Source: Stenotrophomonas sp. UBA2124
GTDB lineage: Bacteria > Pseudomonadota > Gammaproteobacteria > Xanthomonadales > Xanthomonadaceae
Length of the DNA stretch: 50,541 nt
Direction: 5' to 3'
Assembly (NCBI GenBank): GCA_002329155.1
Contig: DCXY01000006.1
Span: 1 to 50,541 of the forward strand
Shown: in pieces, positions 32,370 through 40,619 of the stretch
Layout: each line of letters opens with the position of its first letter
Position numbering within the stretch: the first letter of the stretch is position 1
Notes under the pieces: generated by a model
Told to the model about the DNA's origin: nothing
Databases searched by the model: none
What the model saw: only the letters and a program-made list of their open reading frames with translations
Translations under genes and position numbers: made by a program

Positions 32370-33260
32370 TCAGGGCTTGCCACTGCCCGCCAGCATCTGG
32401 CTGATGTCGGCATCCTTCTGCTCCCACAGGCCGTTCATCCATTGCTGGAACTGTGCGCGGAAGTTGCGGTCATCCTGGTAGTTGCCACCGATCAGTTCGG
32501 CCGGAATCACCCGCTTGCGCACCAGCACCTTGATCTCCGGCACACGGTTGGCCATCAGGTCGATCATCGACGGGATGCCCTTGGGGTAGACGATGGTCAC
32601 ATCCAGCAGCGCATGCAGGCCCTTGCCCATGGCATCGAGCACAAAGGCCACACCACCGGACTTGGGCTTGAGCAGGTGCTTGAACGGCGAACCCTGGCCG
32701 GCATGCTTGTCAGGCGTGAAGCGCGTGCCCTCGACGAAGTTCATCACCGCCACCGGGATGCTGCGGAACTTCTCGCAGGCCTTGCGGGTGACCTCCATGT
32801 CGCGCCGGCCCAGTTCAGGGTTGCGCGCGATCTGCTTGCGCGTATAGCGGCCCATGAAGGGGAAATCCAGCGCCCACCAGGCAAGGCCCAGCACCGGCAC
32901 CCAGAACAGCGAGCGTTTCAGGAAGAAGCGCAGCAGCGGAATACGGCGGTTGAACACCTTCTGCAGCACCAGGATGTCCACCCAGCTCTGGTGGTTGGCC
33001 AGCACCAGGTAGTGCCCATGGCGCTCCAGGTCGGCGTCCCCGCTCACCTGGAAGCGGGTGCGGGTGAGCAGGCCGATCATGGCGCTGTTGGCTCCGATCC
33101 AGCTCTCCGCCAGCCCGGTCAGCAGCGGGTTGCAGGCCCGGCGCACCACCTTGAACGGCAGCACCGCTTTCACCAGCGCCACCACGAACAGCGGCAGGCA
33201 GTGCAGCAGCGTGTTGATGACAACCAGCAGCAGAATCGGGACAACGCGCAACCACACCAT
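32370..33260 (-). CDS. lysophospholipid acyltransferase family protein (YihG-like)
   Basis: 296 aa. The acyltransferase block I HX4D is NHQSWVD, and block III FVEGTRF follows later, both hallmarks of PlsC-like glycerolipid acyltransferases. An N-terminal hydrophobic segment (PILLLVVINTLLHCLPLFVVALVKAVLPF) anchors it in the inner membrane. IARNPELGRRDMEVTRKACEKF and PEIKVLVRKRVIP are typical of the YihG/AGPAT subgroup. The donor and acceptor are unknown. I use the ATG at 33260; the open frame to 33599 upstream covers the promoter region and is implausible. Confidence 0.87.
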   Translation of the reverse strand: MVWLRVVPILLLVVINTLLHCLPLFVVALVKAVLPFKVVRRACNPLLTGLAESWIGANSAMIGLLTRTRFQVSGDADLERHGHYLVLANHQSWVDILVLQKVFNRRIPLLRFFLKRSLFWVPVLGLAWWALDFPFMGRYTRKQIARNPELGRRDMEVTRKACEKFRSIPVAVMNFVEGTRFTPDKHAGQGSPFKHLLKPKSGGVAFVLDAMGKGLHALLDVTIVYPKGIPSMIDLMANRVPEIKVLVRKRVIPAELIGGNYQDDRNFRAQFQQWMNGLWEQKDADISQMLAGSGKP

Positions 33261-33486
33261 GGCAAAACGGGGGGCCACCCCAAAACCGGAAGGTGGACAG
33301 GGTAGCAAACCCGCCATGGCAGATTCAGCCCTTACTGGCGCAGGCCTTGCATGCCACCAAGCAACGACAAACGATTGCCGGCAGCAGCCGCCCCACCAAC
33401 CGCCCTGACAAAGTGTCAGCGCAAAGTCCGACATGCACCGACACGAACAGGCTGCATAATCCGCCCACACCAATGGCCACACGCCG

Positions 33487-34377
33487 ATGCCCCTGAAGTT
33501 GCCGCCCCTGGCCGAAGTGCTGGACCTGCTGCCCGATGCCGTCTGCATGGTTGACCCGGATGGGCAGCTGCTGATGGTCAACGCCGCCTTCCAGGACATC
33601 TTCGGCTATACCCCCGCCGAAGTCGTCGGCCGCCGGGTGATGGACATGGTGCATCCGGATGATCTGGCAGCCACGCTGCAGGCGGCCCAGGACGTGATGG
33701 ATGGCCACCCGCAGCCCCACTTCCGCAACCGCTACATCCGCAAGGACGGCAGCGTGGTGGACATCCAGTGGTCGGCGCGCTGGCTGCCGGACTACGCCAT
33801 CCGTATCGCCGTGGGCCACCAGATCACCGAGCTGCGCGATGCCGAGCGCATGCTTGAGCACATGGCCAGCCACGATCCGCTCACCGGGCTGGCCAACCGC
33901 TACCGCTTCCACCGCGAGCTGGAGGCCGCGGTCAGCCGCGCCCGCGACCATGGCGAGGGGCTGGCGGTGCTGTACATCGACCTGGACGGCTTCAAGGCCG
34001 CCAACGACCAGTTGGGCCACGAGGCCGGCGACCGCCTGCTGCAGGCCGCCGCCCGCTGCCTGCGCGACGGCCTGCGCCAGAGCGACATGATCGCGCGCGT
34101 GGGCGGCGATGAATTTGCCGCCCTGCTGCCCGGTTGCGGCACCCACGAGGCGGCCGCGGCGGTTGCCGAGGTCCTGCGCTCGTGCATCACCCACCCCGCC
34201 GAGGACTTCCCCGGTGCGCCCCGGCTCGGAGCCAGCGTGGGCATCGCCTGCTACCCCGTGGATGGCACCACCCCCCAGGCCCTGCTGCGCAGCGCCGATG
34301 CGGCCATGTACCGGGCCAAGGCCGCCCGCCCGCAACGGCGGCAGGCCGGCCCCCTGCCACAGCCGGCAGGTTCCTGA
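33487..34377 (+). CDS. PAS-GGDEF diguanylate cyclase
   Basis: 296 aa soluble protein with a PAS sensor (residues about 8-125: LLPDAVCMVDPDGQLLMVNAAF, FGYTPAEVVG, RKDGSVVDIQWSA) followed by a GGDEF domain. The active site is intact: ARVGGDEFAALL, HDPLTGLANRYRF, and the metal-binding strand VLYIDLDGFKAAND. An inhibitory-site RQSD lies five residues before GGDEF. It has no membrane helix and no phosphodiesterase domain, so it should only make cyclic-di-GMP when its PAS input is on. ATG at 33487. It lies upstream of, and converges with, the cyo operon. Confidence 0.92.
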   Translation: MPLKLPPLAEVLDLLPDAVCMVDPDGQLLMVNAAFQDIFGYTPAEVVGRRVMDMVHPDDLAATLQAAQDVMDGHPQPHFRNRYIRKDGSVVDIQWSARWLPDYAIRIAVGHQITELRDAERMLEHMASHDPLTGLANRYRFHRELEAAVSRARDHGEGLAVLYIDLDGFKAANDQLGHEAGDRLLQAAARCLRDGLRQSDMIARVGGDEFAALLPGCGTHEAAAAVAEVLRSCITHPAEDFPGAPRLGASVGIACYPVDGTTPQALLRSADAAMYRAKAARPQRRQAGPLPQPAGS

Positions 34378-34406
34378 CCACCAGCGGCAGCCCCTGCCCC
34401 ACAAAG

Positions 34407-34434
34407 ACAAAGGCCGCCTTTCGGCGGCCTTTGT
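34407..34434. terminator. bidirectional terminator between the PAS-GGDEF gene and cyoD
   Basis: ACAAAGGCCGCC-TTTC-GGCGGCCTTTGT: 12-bp perfect stem and 4-base loop between two converging genes, 29 bases after the rightward stop and 30 bases after the leftward stop. It can serve both. Confidence 0.85.
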
Positions 34435-34464
34435 CCAACAGCAGGCGCAGAGCGCCGGGCTGGC

Positions 34465-34803
34465 TTACATCATGTGGTAGTTCATGTTCCACATGACCCA
34501 CAGCGTGCCGGCCACGATGATGCCGATGACGATGAGGGTGAACAGGCCGGCATTGACGTTCCAGCGCGCGGCCGAGGAGCGGTCCAGGTGCAGGAAGAAC
34601 ACCAGGTGCACCAGCAGCTGCAGGACGCCAGCCACCAGGATCACCATGCCGGTGGCGAACGAGGACGACAGGCCACCGCTCATCACCACCCAGAACGGGA
34701 TGATGGTCAGCACCGCCGCCAGCACGAAGCCGATCAGGTAGGACTTGACGCTGCCGTGGTTCTCGCCGCCGGCGCTGTGTGCGTGATTGTCATGTGCGGA
34801 CAT
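34465..34803 (-). CDS. cyoD: cytochrome bo3 ubiquinol oxidase subunit IV
   Basis: 112 aa. It has three hydrophobic helices (SYLIGFVLAAVLTIIPFWVV, ATGMVILVAGVLQLLVHLVFF, NAGLFTLIVIGIIVAGTLWVMW) and the conserved end HLD/WNMNYHMM, as in CyoD. The start ATG shares a base with the cyoC stop (ATGA overlap), showing translational coupling. It is last in the operon. The subunit stabilises the CuB site of subunit I during assembly. Confidence 0.95.
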   Translation of the reverse strand: MSAHDNHAHSAGGENHGSVKSYLIGFVLAAVLTIIPFWVVMSGGLSSSFATGMVILVAGVLQLLVHLVFFLHLDRSSAARWNVNAGLFTLIVIGIIVAGTLWVMWNMNYHMM

Positions 34804-35444
34804 CAGATGGCTCCCGACAGGTAGACGATGGAGAACACGCCGATCCAGACCAGATCCAGGAAGTGCCAGAACAGGCTCAGGCACGCCATGCGGGTCTTGT
34901 TGCGCGGGGTCAGGCCATCGCGCTTGAGCTGGATGAACATCACCGCCAGCCACAGCAGGCCACCGGTCACGTGCAGGCCGTGGGTGCCCACCAGGGCGAA
35001 GAACGCCGACAGGAAGGCACTGTGGTCCGGGCCGTGGCCGTTGTGGATCAGGTGGTTGAACTCCCACAGTTCCATGCCCATGAAGCCGGCGCCCAGCAGC
35101 CAGGTGATGGCCAGCCAGAAGAACATCAGGCCCTGACGCGACTGATGCATGGCGATCATGCCCAGACCAAAGGTCAGCGAGGACATCAGCAGCAGCGCGG
35201 TTTCCCACGCCACGAAGGACAGGTCGAACAGCTCCTTGCCCGCCGGGCCACCGTTGGTGCCGCCGGCCAGCACCACGAAGGTGACGAACAGCGTTGCGAA
35301 GATGAGCAGATCGCTCATCAGGTACACCCAGAAACCGAATACGGTGTTCTCGCCGGAATCGTGGTGCTCGTGATGGTCGTCGTGGCCATGGGCCGCCGCG
35401 TGTGCGGCGTGCCCGTGGGTCACGGTGTGGGCGGTCGTGCTCAT
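34803..35444 (-). CDS. cyoC: cytochrome bo3 ubiquinol oxidase subunit III
   Basis: 213 aa. Five helices, starting FGFWVYLMSDLLIFATLFVTFVV and including the conserved ETALLLMSSLTFGLG, GAGFMGMELWEF, and the HGLHVTGG motif. An N-terminal His/Ala-rich stretch (HGHAAHAAAHGHDDHHEHHD) precedes the first helix and is longer and more His-rich than in the E. coli protein. ATG at 35444; the stop overlaps the cyoD start. It lies immediately downstream of cyoB. Confidence 0.95.
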   Translation of the reverse strand: MSTTAHTVTHGHAAHAAAHGHDDHHEHHDSGENTVFGFWVYLMSDLLIFATLFVTFVVLAGGTNGGPAGKELFDLSFVAWETALLLMSSLTFGLGMIAMHQSRQGLMFFWLAITWLLGAGFMGMELWEFNHLIHNGHGPDHSAFLSAFFALVGTHGLHVTGGLLWLAVMFIQLKRDGLTPRNKTRMACLSLFWHFLDLVWIGVFSIVYLSGAI

Positions 35445-37444
35445 GCCTTCACCTCGGTCTTCACCAGGCCCTGGGCAACCAGGTGCTGGCGGTGCTCGTT
35501 TTCAATGCGTTCCACTTCGGCAGCCGGCACCCAGTAGTCCACGTCCTTGTCGAAGGTGCGGTAGATGAAGGTGCCGATCATCACGGCCAGGCCCGCCAGG
35601 GCCAGCCACCAGACGTGCCAGACCATCGCAAAGCCCAGCACCATGCTGGCAAGGCCGATGACCACGCCGGTGCCGGTGTTCTTCGGCATGTGGATGTCGC
35701 TGTACCTGGCCGGCTTGACCCACGCCTCGCCGCGCTGCTTGCGCTGCCAGAAGTCATCCAGCTCCTCGCCCTTGGGCAGGGTGGCGAAGTTGTAGAACTG
35801 CACCGGCGAAGAGGTTTCCCACTCCAGAGTACGGGCATCCCACGGGTCGCCGGTGAGGTCGGCGTTCTTCTTACGGTCACGGATGGACACCGCGATCATG
35901 ATGACCTGGCACAGGATGCCCAGGGCGATGATCGCCGCGCCGAACGCAGCCACGATGAAGAACGGCTGGTATTCCATGTTCGGGTAGCTCTGCATGCGGC
36001 GGGTAGCGCCCATGAAGCCCAGCGCGTACAGCGGCATGAACGCCACGTAGAAGCCGATGAACCAGCACCAGAACGCACGCTTGCCCCAGGTTTCATCCAG
36101 CTTGAAGCCGAACATCTTCGGCCACCAGTAGGTGATGCCTGCCATCATGCCGAACACCACGCCACCGATGATGGTGTTGTGGAAGTGGGCGATCAGGAAC
36201 AGCGAGTTGTGCAGCACGAAGTCGATGGCCGGGATGGCCAGCATCACGCCGGTCATGCCGCCGATGGTGAAGGTGATCATGAAGCCGATGGTCCACAGCA
36301 CTGGCACGGTGAAGTGCACGCGGCCGCGGAACATGGTGAACAGCCAGTTGAAGATCTTCACGCCGGTCGGGATGGAGATGATCATCGTCGTGATGCCGAA
36401 GAAGGCATTGACGTTGGCGCCCGAGCCCATGGTGAAGAAGTGGTGCAGCCACACGATGAAGGACAGCACGCCGATGCAGGCCGTCGCGTAGACCATGCCC
36501 TTGTAGCCGAACAGGGTCTTGCGCGAGAACGTGGCAATCACTTCGGAGAACACACCGAATGCCGGCAGCACCAGGATGTAGACCTCCGGGTGGCCCCAGA
36601 TCCAGATCAGGTTGATGTACAGCATGGCGTTGCCGCCGCCGTCATTGGTGAAGAAGTGCGTGCCCAGGTAACGGTCCAGGGTCAGCAGCACCAGGGTGGC
36701 GGTCAGCACCGGGAAGGCGGCGATGATCAGCACGTTGGTGATCAGCGCGGTCCAGGTGAACACCGGCATGCTCATCAGCTTCATGCCCGGCGTACGCATC
36801 TTCATGATGGTCACCAGGAAGTTGATGCCGCTCAGCGTGGTACCCAGGCCGGATACCTGCAGGGCCCATATGTAGTAATCCATGCCCACGCTCTGGCTGT
36901 ACTCCAGCCCTGACAGCGGCGGGAACGCCAGCCAGCCGGTCGCGGCGAACTCACCCACCCACAGCGAGATCATCATCAGGCCACAGCCTGCGACGAACAG
37001 CCAGAAGCTCAGCGAGTTCAGGAACGGATAGGCCACGTCGCGCGCGCCTATCTGCAGCGGCACGACCAGGTTCATCAGGCCGGTGATCAGCGGCATGGCC
37101 ACGAAGAAGATCATGATCACGCCGTGGGCGGTGAAGATCTGATCGAAGTGGTGCGGTGGCAGGTAGCCTTCGGCGCCACCAGCGGCGAACGCCTGCTGGG
37201 CACGCATCATGATCGCATCGGAGAAGCCGCGCAGCAGCATCACGAACGCCACGATCAGGTACATCGCGCCGATCTTCTTGTGGTCCACCGAAGTGAACCA
37301 CTCCTTCCACAGGTAGCCCCACAGCTTGAACTTGGTGATGGCACCCACCACCGCCAGGCCGGCAATGGCAGCGCCCACCAGCGAAGCCAGCACGATGGGA
37401 TCGTGCGGCAACGAATTAAGAGAGAGTTTTCCAAGCATCGTCAT
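35441..37444 (-). CDS. cyoB: cytochrome bo3 ubiquinol oxidase subunit I
   Basis: 667 aa haem-copper oxidase catalytic subunit, which reduces oxygen to water with ubiquinol electrons and pumps protons. CuB/haem ligands: GHPEVYILVLP (His and cross-linked Tyr), VWLHHFF (two His) and LIAHFHNTIIGG. The quinol site is intact: LRGFSDA (Arg72, Asp76) and HHFDQ (His99, Gln102), which equal Arg71/Asp75/His98/Gln101 of E. coli CyoB. So this is a quinol oxidase, not a cytochrome c oxidase. It starts with ATG 37444, overlapping the cyoA stop by four bases; a second Met two codons later is possible. Confidence 0.97.
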   Translation of the reverse strand: MTMLGKLSLNSLPHDPIVLASLVGAAIAGLAVVGAITKFKLWGYLWKEWFTSVDHKKIGAMYLIVAFVMLLRGFSDAIMMRAQQAFAAGGAEGYLPPHHFDQIFTAHGVIMIFFVAMPLITGLMNLVVPLQIGARDVAYPFLNSLSFWLFVAGCGLMMISLWVGEFAATGWLAFPPLSGLEYSQSVGMDYYIWALQVSGLGTTLSGINFLVTIMKMRTPGMKLMSMPVFTWTALITNVLIIAAFPVLTATLVLLTLDRYLGTHFFTNDGGGNAMLYINLIWIWGHPEVYILVLPAFGVFSEVIATFSRKTLFGYKGMVYATACIGVLSFIVWLHHFFTMGSGANVNAFFGITTMIISIPTGVKIFNWLFTMFRGRVHFTVPVLWTIGFMITFTIGGMTGVMLAIPAIDFVLHNSLFLIAHFHNTIIGGVVFGMMAGITYWWPKMFGFKLDETWGKRAFWCWFIGFYVAFMPLYALGFMGATRRMQSYPNMEYQPFFIVAAFGAAIIALGILCQVIMIAVSIRDRKKNADLTGDPWDARTLEWETSSPVQFYNFATLPKGEELDDFWQRKQRGEAWVKPARYSDIHMPKNTGTGVVIGLASMVLGFAMVWHVWWLALAGLAVMIGTFIYRTFDKDVDYWVPAAEVERIENEHRQHLVAQGLVKTEVKA

Positions 37445-38571
37445 TCTCCCGAACCACCGTGGCCGGCATGTGCGGCCTTGGCGTGTTCGTCTGCATTGTG
37501 ACCGGCGTGGCCTTCAGCCTCGGCGGCGCCGGCATCATGGCCCATGGCGGCGTGGTCCATGGCTGCGTGATCCATGGCGGCGTGATCCATGGCGGCATGA
37601 TCCATGCCGTCGTGGTTCATCGCCGAATGGTCCATCGCCTCATGGCCGGCTGCGCCGTGGCCCATGGCTTCGTGCGACATGCCCTCGGCACCGTGCTGCA
37701 TGCCGAAATGGTGGTTGTCGCCCATGTGCTTGGCCATGACCCAGTCGAACAGACCCTTCTCGGCGCTGCCGTAGTAGGTCACCGGGTAGTAGTCGTGGTT
37801 CTTTTCCGCACCCAGCTCGGCAAAGGCCTTCTGGTCCATCACCTTGGCATCGCCGCGCACCTTGGCCAACCAGGCCTGGTACTCGTCGTTGCTCACCGCG
37901 TTGGCCTTGAAGTACATCTTGCTGAAGCCGGCACCGCTGTAATGCGAGGAACGGCCGTCGAAGCTGCCCTCTTCATCGGCAATCAGGTGCAGCTTGGTCT
38001 GCATGCCGGCCATGGAGTAGATCATGCTGCCCAGGTGCGGGATGAAGAACGCGTTCATCACCGTATCGGCGGTGATCTTCAGATTCAGCGGGGTGTGCAC
38101 CGGGAAGGTCACCTCGTTGACCACGGCCACGTTCTCTTCCGGGTAGACGAACAACCACTTCCAGTCGAGCGAGATCGCTTCAACCACCACCGGCTTGGCT
38201 TCATGATCCAGCGGACGGTACGGGTCCAGTGCATGCGAGGAGCGCCAGGTCAGCACGGCCAGCACCAGCACGATCATGCAGGGGATCGACCACACCACCA
38301 CTTCGATGGCGGTGGAGTGAGACCAGTTGGGCTCGTAACGGGCCTTGGTGTTGGACGCGCGGTACTTCCACGCAAACACCAGCGTCATCACGATCACCGG
38401 AATCACCACCAGCAGCATCAGCACCACACAGGTGATCAGCAGCGTGAGTTCATCGCGGGCAATCTGGCCCTTCGGGTCAAACAAGGCCCAGTCACAGCCC
38501 GTCATCATGACGGCCATTGCGACAAGCAGGCCCGGACGCAGCAGGCGCCCAAGGTTTTTCAACGGAATCAT
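37441..38571 (-). CDS. cyoA: cytochrome bo3 ubiquinol oxidase subunit II, His/Met-rich tail
   Basis: 376 aa. The lipoprotein signal ends in VMMTGC (Cys26), followed by two membrane helices and the periplasmic cupredoxin domain without CuA cysteines, as in quinol oxidases (EAISLDWKWLFVYPEENVAVVN, FFIPHLGSMIYSMAGMQTKLHL). After the usual C-terminal part, residues about 287-376 form an extra tail with around 19 His and 11 Met, including MDHAA repeats four times in tandem. E. coli CyoA (~315 aa) lacks it. The tail may bind copper. ATG 38571 is chosen because the signal peptide starts there. First gene of the operon. Confidence 0.95.
   Translation of the reverse strand: MIPLKNLGRLLRPGLLVAMAVMMTGCDWALFDPKGQIARDELTLLITCVVLMLLVVIPVIVMTLVFAWKYRASNTKARYEPNWSHSTAIEVVVWSIPCMIVLVLAVLTWRSSHALDPYRPLDHEAKPVVVEAISLDWKWLFVYPEENVAVVNEVTFPVHTPLNLKITADTVMNAFFIPHLGSMIYSMAGMQTKLHLIADEEGSFDGRSSHYSGAGFSKMYFKANAVSNDEYQAWLAKVRGDAKVMDQKAFAELGAEKNHDYYPVTYYGSAEKGLFDWVMAKHMGDNHHFGMQHGAEGMSHEAMGHGAAGHEAMDHSAMNHDGMDHAAMDHAAMDHAAMDHAAMGHDAGAAEAEGHAGHNADEHAKAAHAGHGGSGE
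37549..37635 (-). repeat. in-frame ~15-bp tandem repeat encoding MDHAA in cyoA
   Basis: Within the cyoA tail the unit of about 15 bases coding Met-Asp-His-Ala-Ala recurs four times in a row, with diverged neighbours (AMDHS, MNHDG, AMGHD). The copies keep frame. This type of repeat can change copy number by slippage. Edges are approximate. Confidence 0.7.
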
Positions 38572-38597
38572 CGGTCGATCCAATTGCAGTGGGGTAC

Positions 38598-38633
38598 GGC
38601 CGCCTGCGGCCCCGGTGCCCGTCGGGACGGGCA
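38598..38633. promoter_or_regulatory. two GC hairpins in cyoA 5' leader
   Basis: GGCCGC-CT-GCGGCC (38598-38611) and TGCCCGTC-GG-GACGGGCA (38616-38633) lie side by side 27-62 bases upstream of the cyoA start, between the putative promoter and the gene. They may shape mRNA stability or act in attenuation; no T-run follows in the cyo direction. Confidence 0.45.
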
Positions 38634-38716
38634 GCCCCGATGGATTGCCCATCGGTGACATGTGAACAGGGAGCAGCAAGTCAGCCCCGTGATTTTAGGC
38701 CTTCACGCATCACCTT

Positions 38717-38745
38717 AGATAGGTATTGACAATGATTTCCCGCAA
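38717..38745 (-). promoter_or_regulatory. candidate cyo promoter
   Basis: Reading leftward: TTGCGG (-35-like, 38745-38740), 17-base spacer, CTATCT (-10-like, 38722-38717). It lies about 145 bases before cyoA and just downstream of the paired palindromes, as an activator-dependent promoter would. The match to consensus is moderate only. Confidence 0.4.
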
Positions 38746-38762
38746 GAAACCGGGCATACCAT

Positions 38763-38800
38763 GTGCGACATGTTGTCGCACCTGCGACCAGCTGTCGCAC
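38763..38800. promoter_or_regulatory. double palindrome TGCGAC-N5-GTCGCA upstream of cyo
   Basis: Two dyads of the same form, TGCGAC-N5-GTCGCA, lie at 38764-38780 and 38783-38799, centres 19 bases apart. The first extends to a 19-bp perfect palindrome (38763-38781). Such same-form paired sites are typical of dimeric regulators binding side by side. I do not match the motif to a named regulator; it is not the Fnr/Anr (TTGAT-N4-ATCAA) or Clp (TGTGA-N6-TCACA) form. Confidence 0.6.
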
Positions 38801-38852
38801 ATTGTGCGGGCATTGCCTTGTTGCTTGTGAAGATGGGTGGCCCTCAACGAAC

Positions 38853-38880
38853 AAGGCCAGAGCGTTTCCGCTCTGGCCTT
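38853..38880 (-). terminator. terminator after the orphan binding-protein gene
   Basis: AAGGCCAGAGCG-TTTC-CGCTCTGGCCTT: 12-bp perfect stem, 4-base loop, 56 bases past the stop of the leftward binding-protein gene. In that direction a T-rich stretch (TTGTTCGTTG) follows. It separates this gene from the cyo upstream region. Confidence 0.8.
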
Positions 38881-38936
38881 GGCCATCGGGTGTCATTGTA
38901 GTGCAACGCGTGCGCGCGGCACCAGCACGCAAAGAC

Positions 38937-40085
38937 TCAACGCATCAGCGAGTAGACGATCTTGTTCCAGCTGTCCTTGCGCTGGCGCCGCTGCTCTTCG
39001 CTGAAGTCGGCCGAATCCACCAGCCTGGCAGCCACCGCCGCCGGCGGGTAGATGCCCGGATCACCACTGATTTCCTTGTCGATCAACGGAGTGGACGCTG
39101 TATTGGCGTTGGCGTACGCCACATGGTTGGTGATGCTGCTCATCACTTCCGGCTCCAACAGGTAGTTGATGAACTGATGGGCCAGCTTCGGGTTTGTCGA
39201 ATCCTTGGGAATGGCCACGACATCCATCCAGCGCAGCGCGCCCTCGCGCGGAATCAGGTATTTGATTTCAGGCGCCTCGCCCCCCTTGGCCAATTCCTCG
39301 GCGCGGCTCTGGGCCTGGGCCACGTCACCGGAATAGCTCAGGATCATGCACAGCTTGCCTGAGGCCAGGTCATCGATCAGCTCGGTGGCATTGCCGAATT
39401 TGCGTATGTACGGGCGGATTTTCGCAAACGCGTCCTGCACGGCGCCAAGGTTGGATGCACTGAGATCATTGGCATCGCGCCCCAGCCAGATCAGCGCGGC
39501 GGTATGCCCTTCCTCGTCATCGTCCACCACGCCAATGCCGCAGTCGGACAGGCGTGCGGCGTTGACGGGATTGAACAACGTGCCCCAGGTGGCCAGATCA
39601 GCGCCATGCCCCAGAATTCCCCCAACCTTGTCCACGTTGATGCCCAGACCGGTGGTGCCCCACATATAGGGAACCAGGTGAGCATTGCCTGCATCCAGCG
39701 CACTCAGGCCCTGCAACGCATCGGCACTGAGGTTCTTCCAGTTGCCCAGCGCACTCTTGTCCAGCGTGCGCAACAGGCCCTGCTTTATCTGGTCGGCTGC
39801 ATAAGGGCGTGCCGAGGGGAAAACCACGTCGTAGGCCACCGCCTTGTCGCGCAGTTTCTGTTCCAGCACGTCATTGCCACTGAAAACGTCGTAGCGCACC
39901 ACCACGTCGTATTGCTTCTCGAAATTGCTGATGGTGTCGGGCGCGACATAATCGGGCCAGTTGTAGACATTCAGCACCTGCCCCGCAGTCGATGCCGCCG
40001 GCTTGCCCGCCGCGGCCTTTTCGGGCGCCTTGTCACCACACGCCGCCAGCGACAGCGCCGCAGCGATCAAAAGTATCTTTTTCAA
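38937..40085 (-). CDS. polyamine-type ABC transporter substrate-binding lipoprotein
   Basis: 382 aa with TTG start at 40085. The signal LKKILLIAAALSLAACGDK has a lipobox (Cys16), and the mature domain begins VLNVYNWPDYVAPDTISNFEKQY, the strongly conserved opening of PotF/PotD polyamine-binding proteins. VVFPSARPYAADQIKQGLL, PYMWGTTGLGINVDK and IYPPAAVAARL also fit. GGGGGAAG lies just before the TTG; no in-frame ATG exists near the signal. No permease or ATPase genes adjoin it, so any transporter partner is encoded elsewhere. Ligand (putrescine or spermidine) not determined. Confidence 0.9.
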   Translation of the reverse strand: MKKILLIAAALSLAACGDKAPEKAAAGKPAASTAGQVLNVYNWPDYVAPDTISNFEKQYDVVVRYDVFSGNDVLEQKLRDKAVAYDVVFPSARPYAADQIKQGLLRTLDKSALGNWKNLSADALQGLSALDAGNAHLVPYMWGTTGLGINVDKVGGILGHGADLATWGTLFNPVNAARLSDCGIGVVDDDEEGHTAALIWLGRDANDLSASNLGAVQDAFAKIRPYIRKFGNATELIDDLASGKLCMILSYSGDVAQAQSRAEELAKGGEAPEIKYLIPREGALRWMDVVAIPKDSTNPKLAHQFINYLLEPEVMSSITNHVAYANANTASTPLIDKEISGDPGIYPPAAVAARLVDSADFSEEQRRQRKDSWNKIVYSLMR

Positions 40086-40619
40086 TTCTTCCCCCGTGAA
40101 ATGGAACCGCCCATCAAAACCGCGCAACGGCATACACGACGATGCGGGCGGCATTCCCCATGCCGTCAGCCGACAAGACCATGTGCTTCAGAGCAACCGG
40201 CTGCCCTAGCCCACCCGAACAGGCGCCCGGTTACGTGTGGCCGCGAAGGTAAGCGCAAGGGTGTGTAGGGCAGGTGCAGGCGCGGAACGGCAGCCTTCAG
40301 GTGGTCGGGGGCGCCTACGGCCTGGAAACACGGCCCGGGCTGGAGGCGGATGCGTACGGCAGCCATCAACCGCGTTTTCCGGTGTCGCCACATCCGGCCG
40401 TGGGGCAGAAATGTCGCGGGACATTCCACAGAGGACAACCAAGAGCGGGAAACGACTTCCCACTGTAGTGTCACCCCGCGCATGAGCGCCGTCGCGGTGG
40501 GGCACGAGGGCGCAGGAGTCAATCGCAACGCGAGAATCACCTTCATTAACGAAGGTGATCCAATCAATTGATTTCGGGATACTGCGGTGCCCTGTGCTCT
40601 GGCCTTCCCCTGGAGAACC
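40086..40619. other. 534-base gap with palindromes, no convincing gene
   Basis: Open frames on both strands here lack ribosome sites, conserved motifs and plausible starts. The segment holds the promoter region of the binding-protein gene and, at the right, two palindromes just ahead of the lipoprotein gene at 40620. Otherwise I see nothing definite. Confidence 0.6.
40536..40572. promoter_or_regulatory. two adjacent palindromes ahead of lipoprotein gene
   Basis: ATCACCTTC-ATTAAC-GAAGGTGAT (40536-40559) has 9-bp perfect arms, and ATCAATTGAT (40563-40572) is a perfect 10-bp palindrome three bases on. The pair lies 47-84 bases before the start of the small lipoprotein gene and could be its operator. 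Confidence 0.5.
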
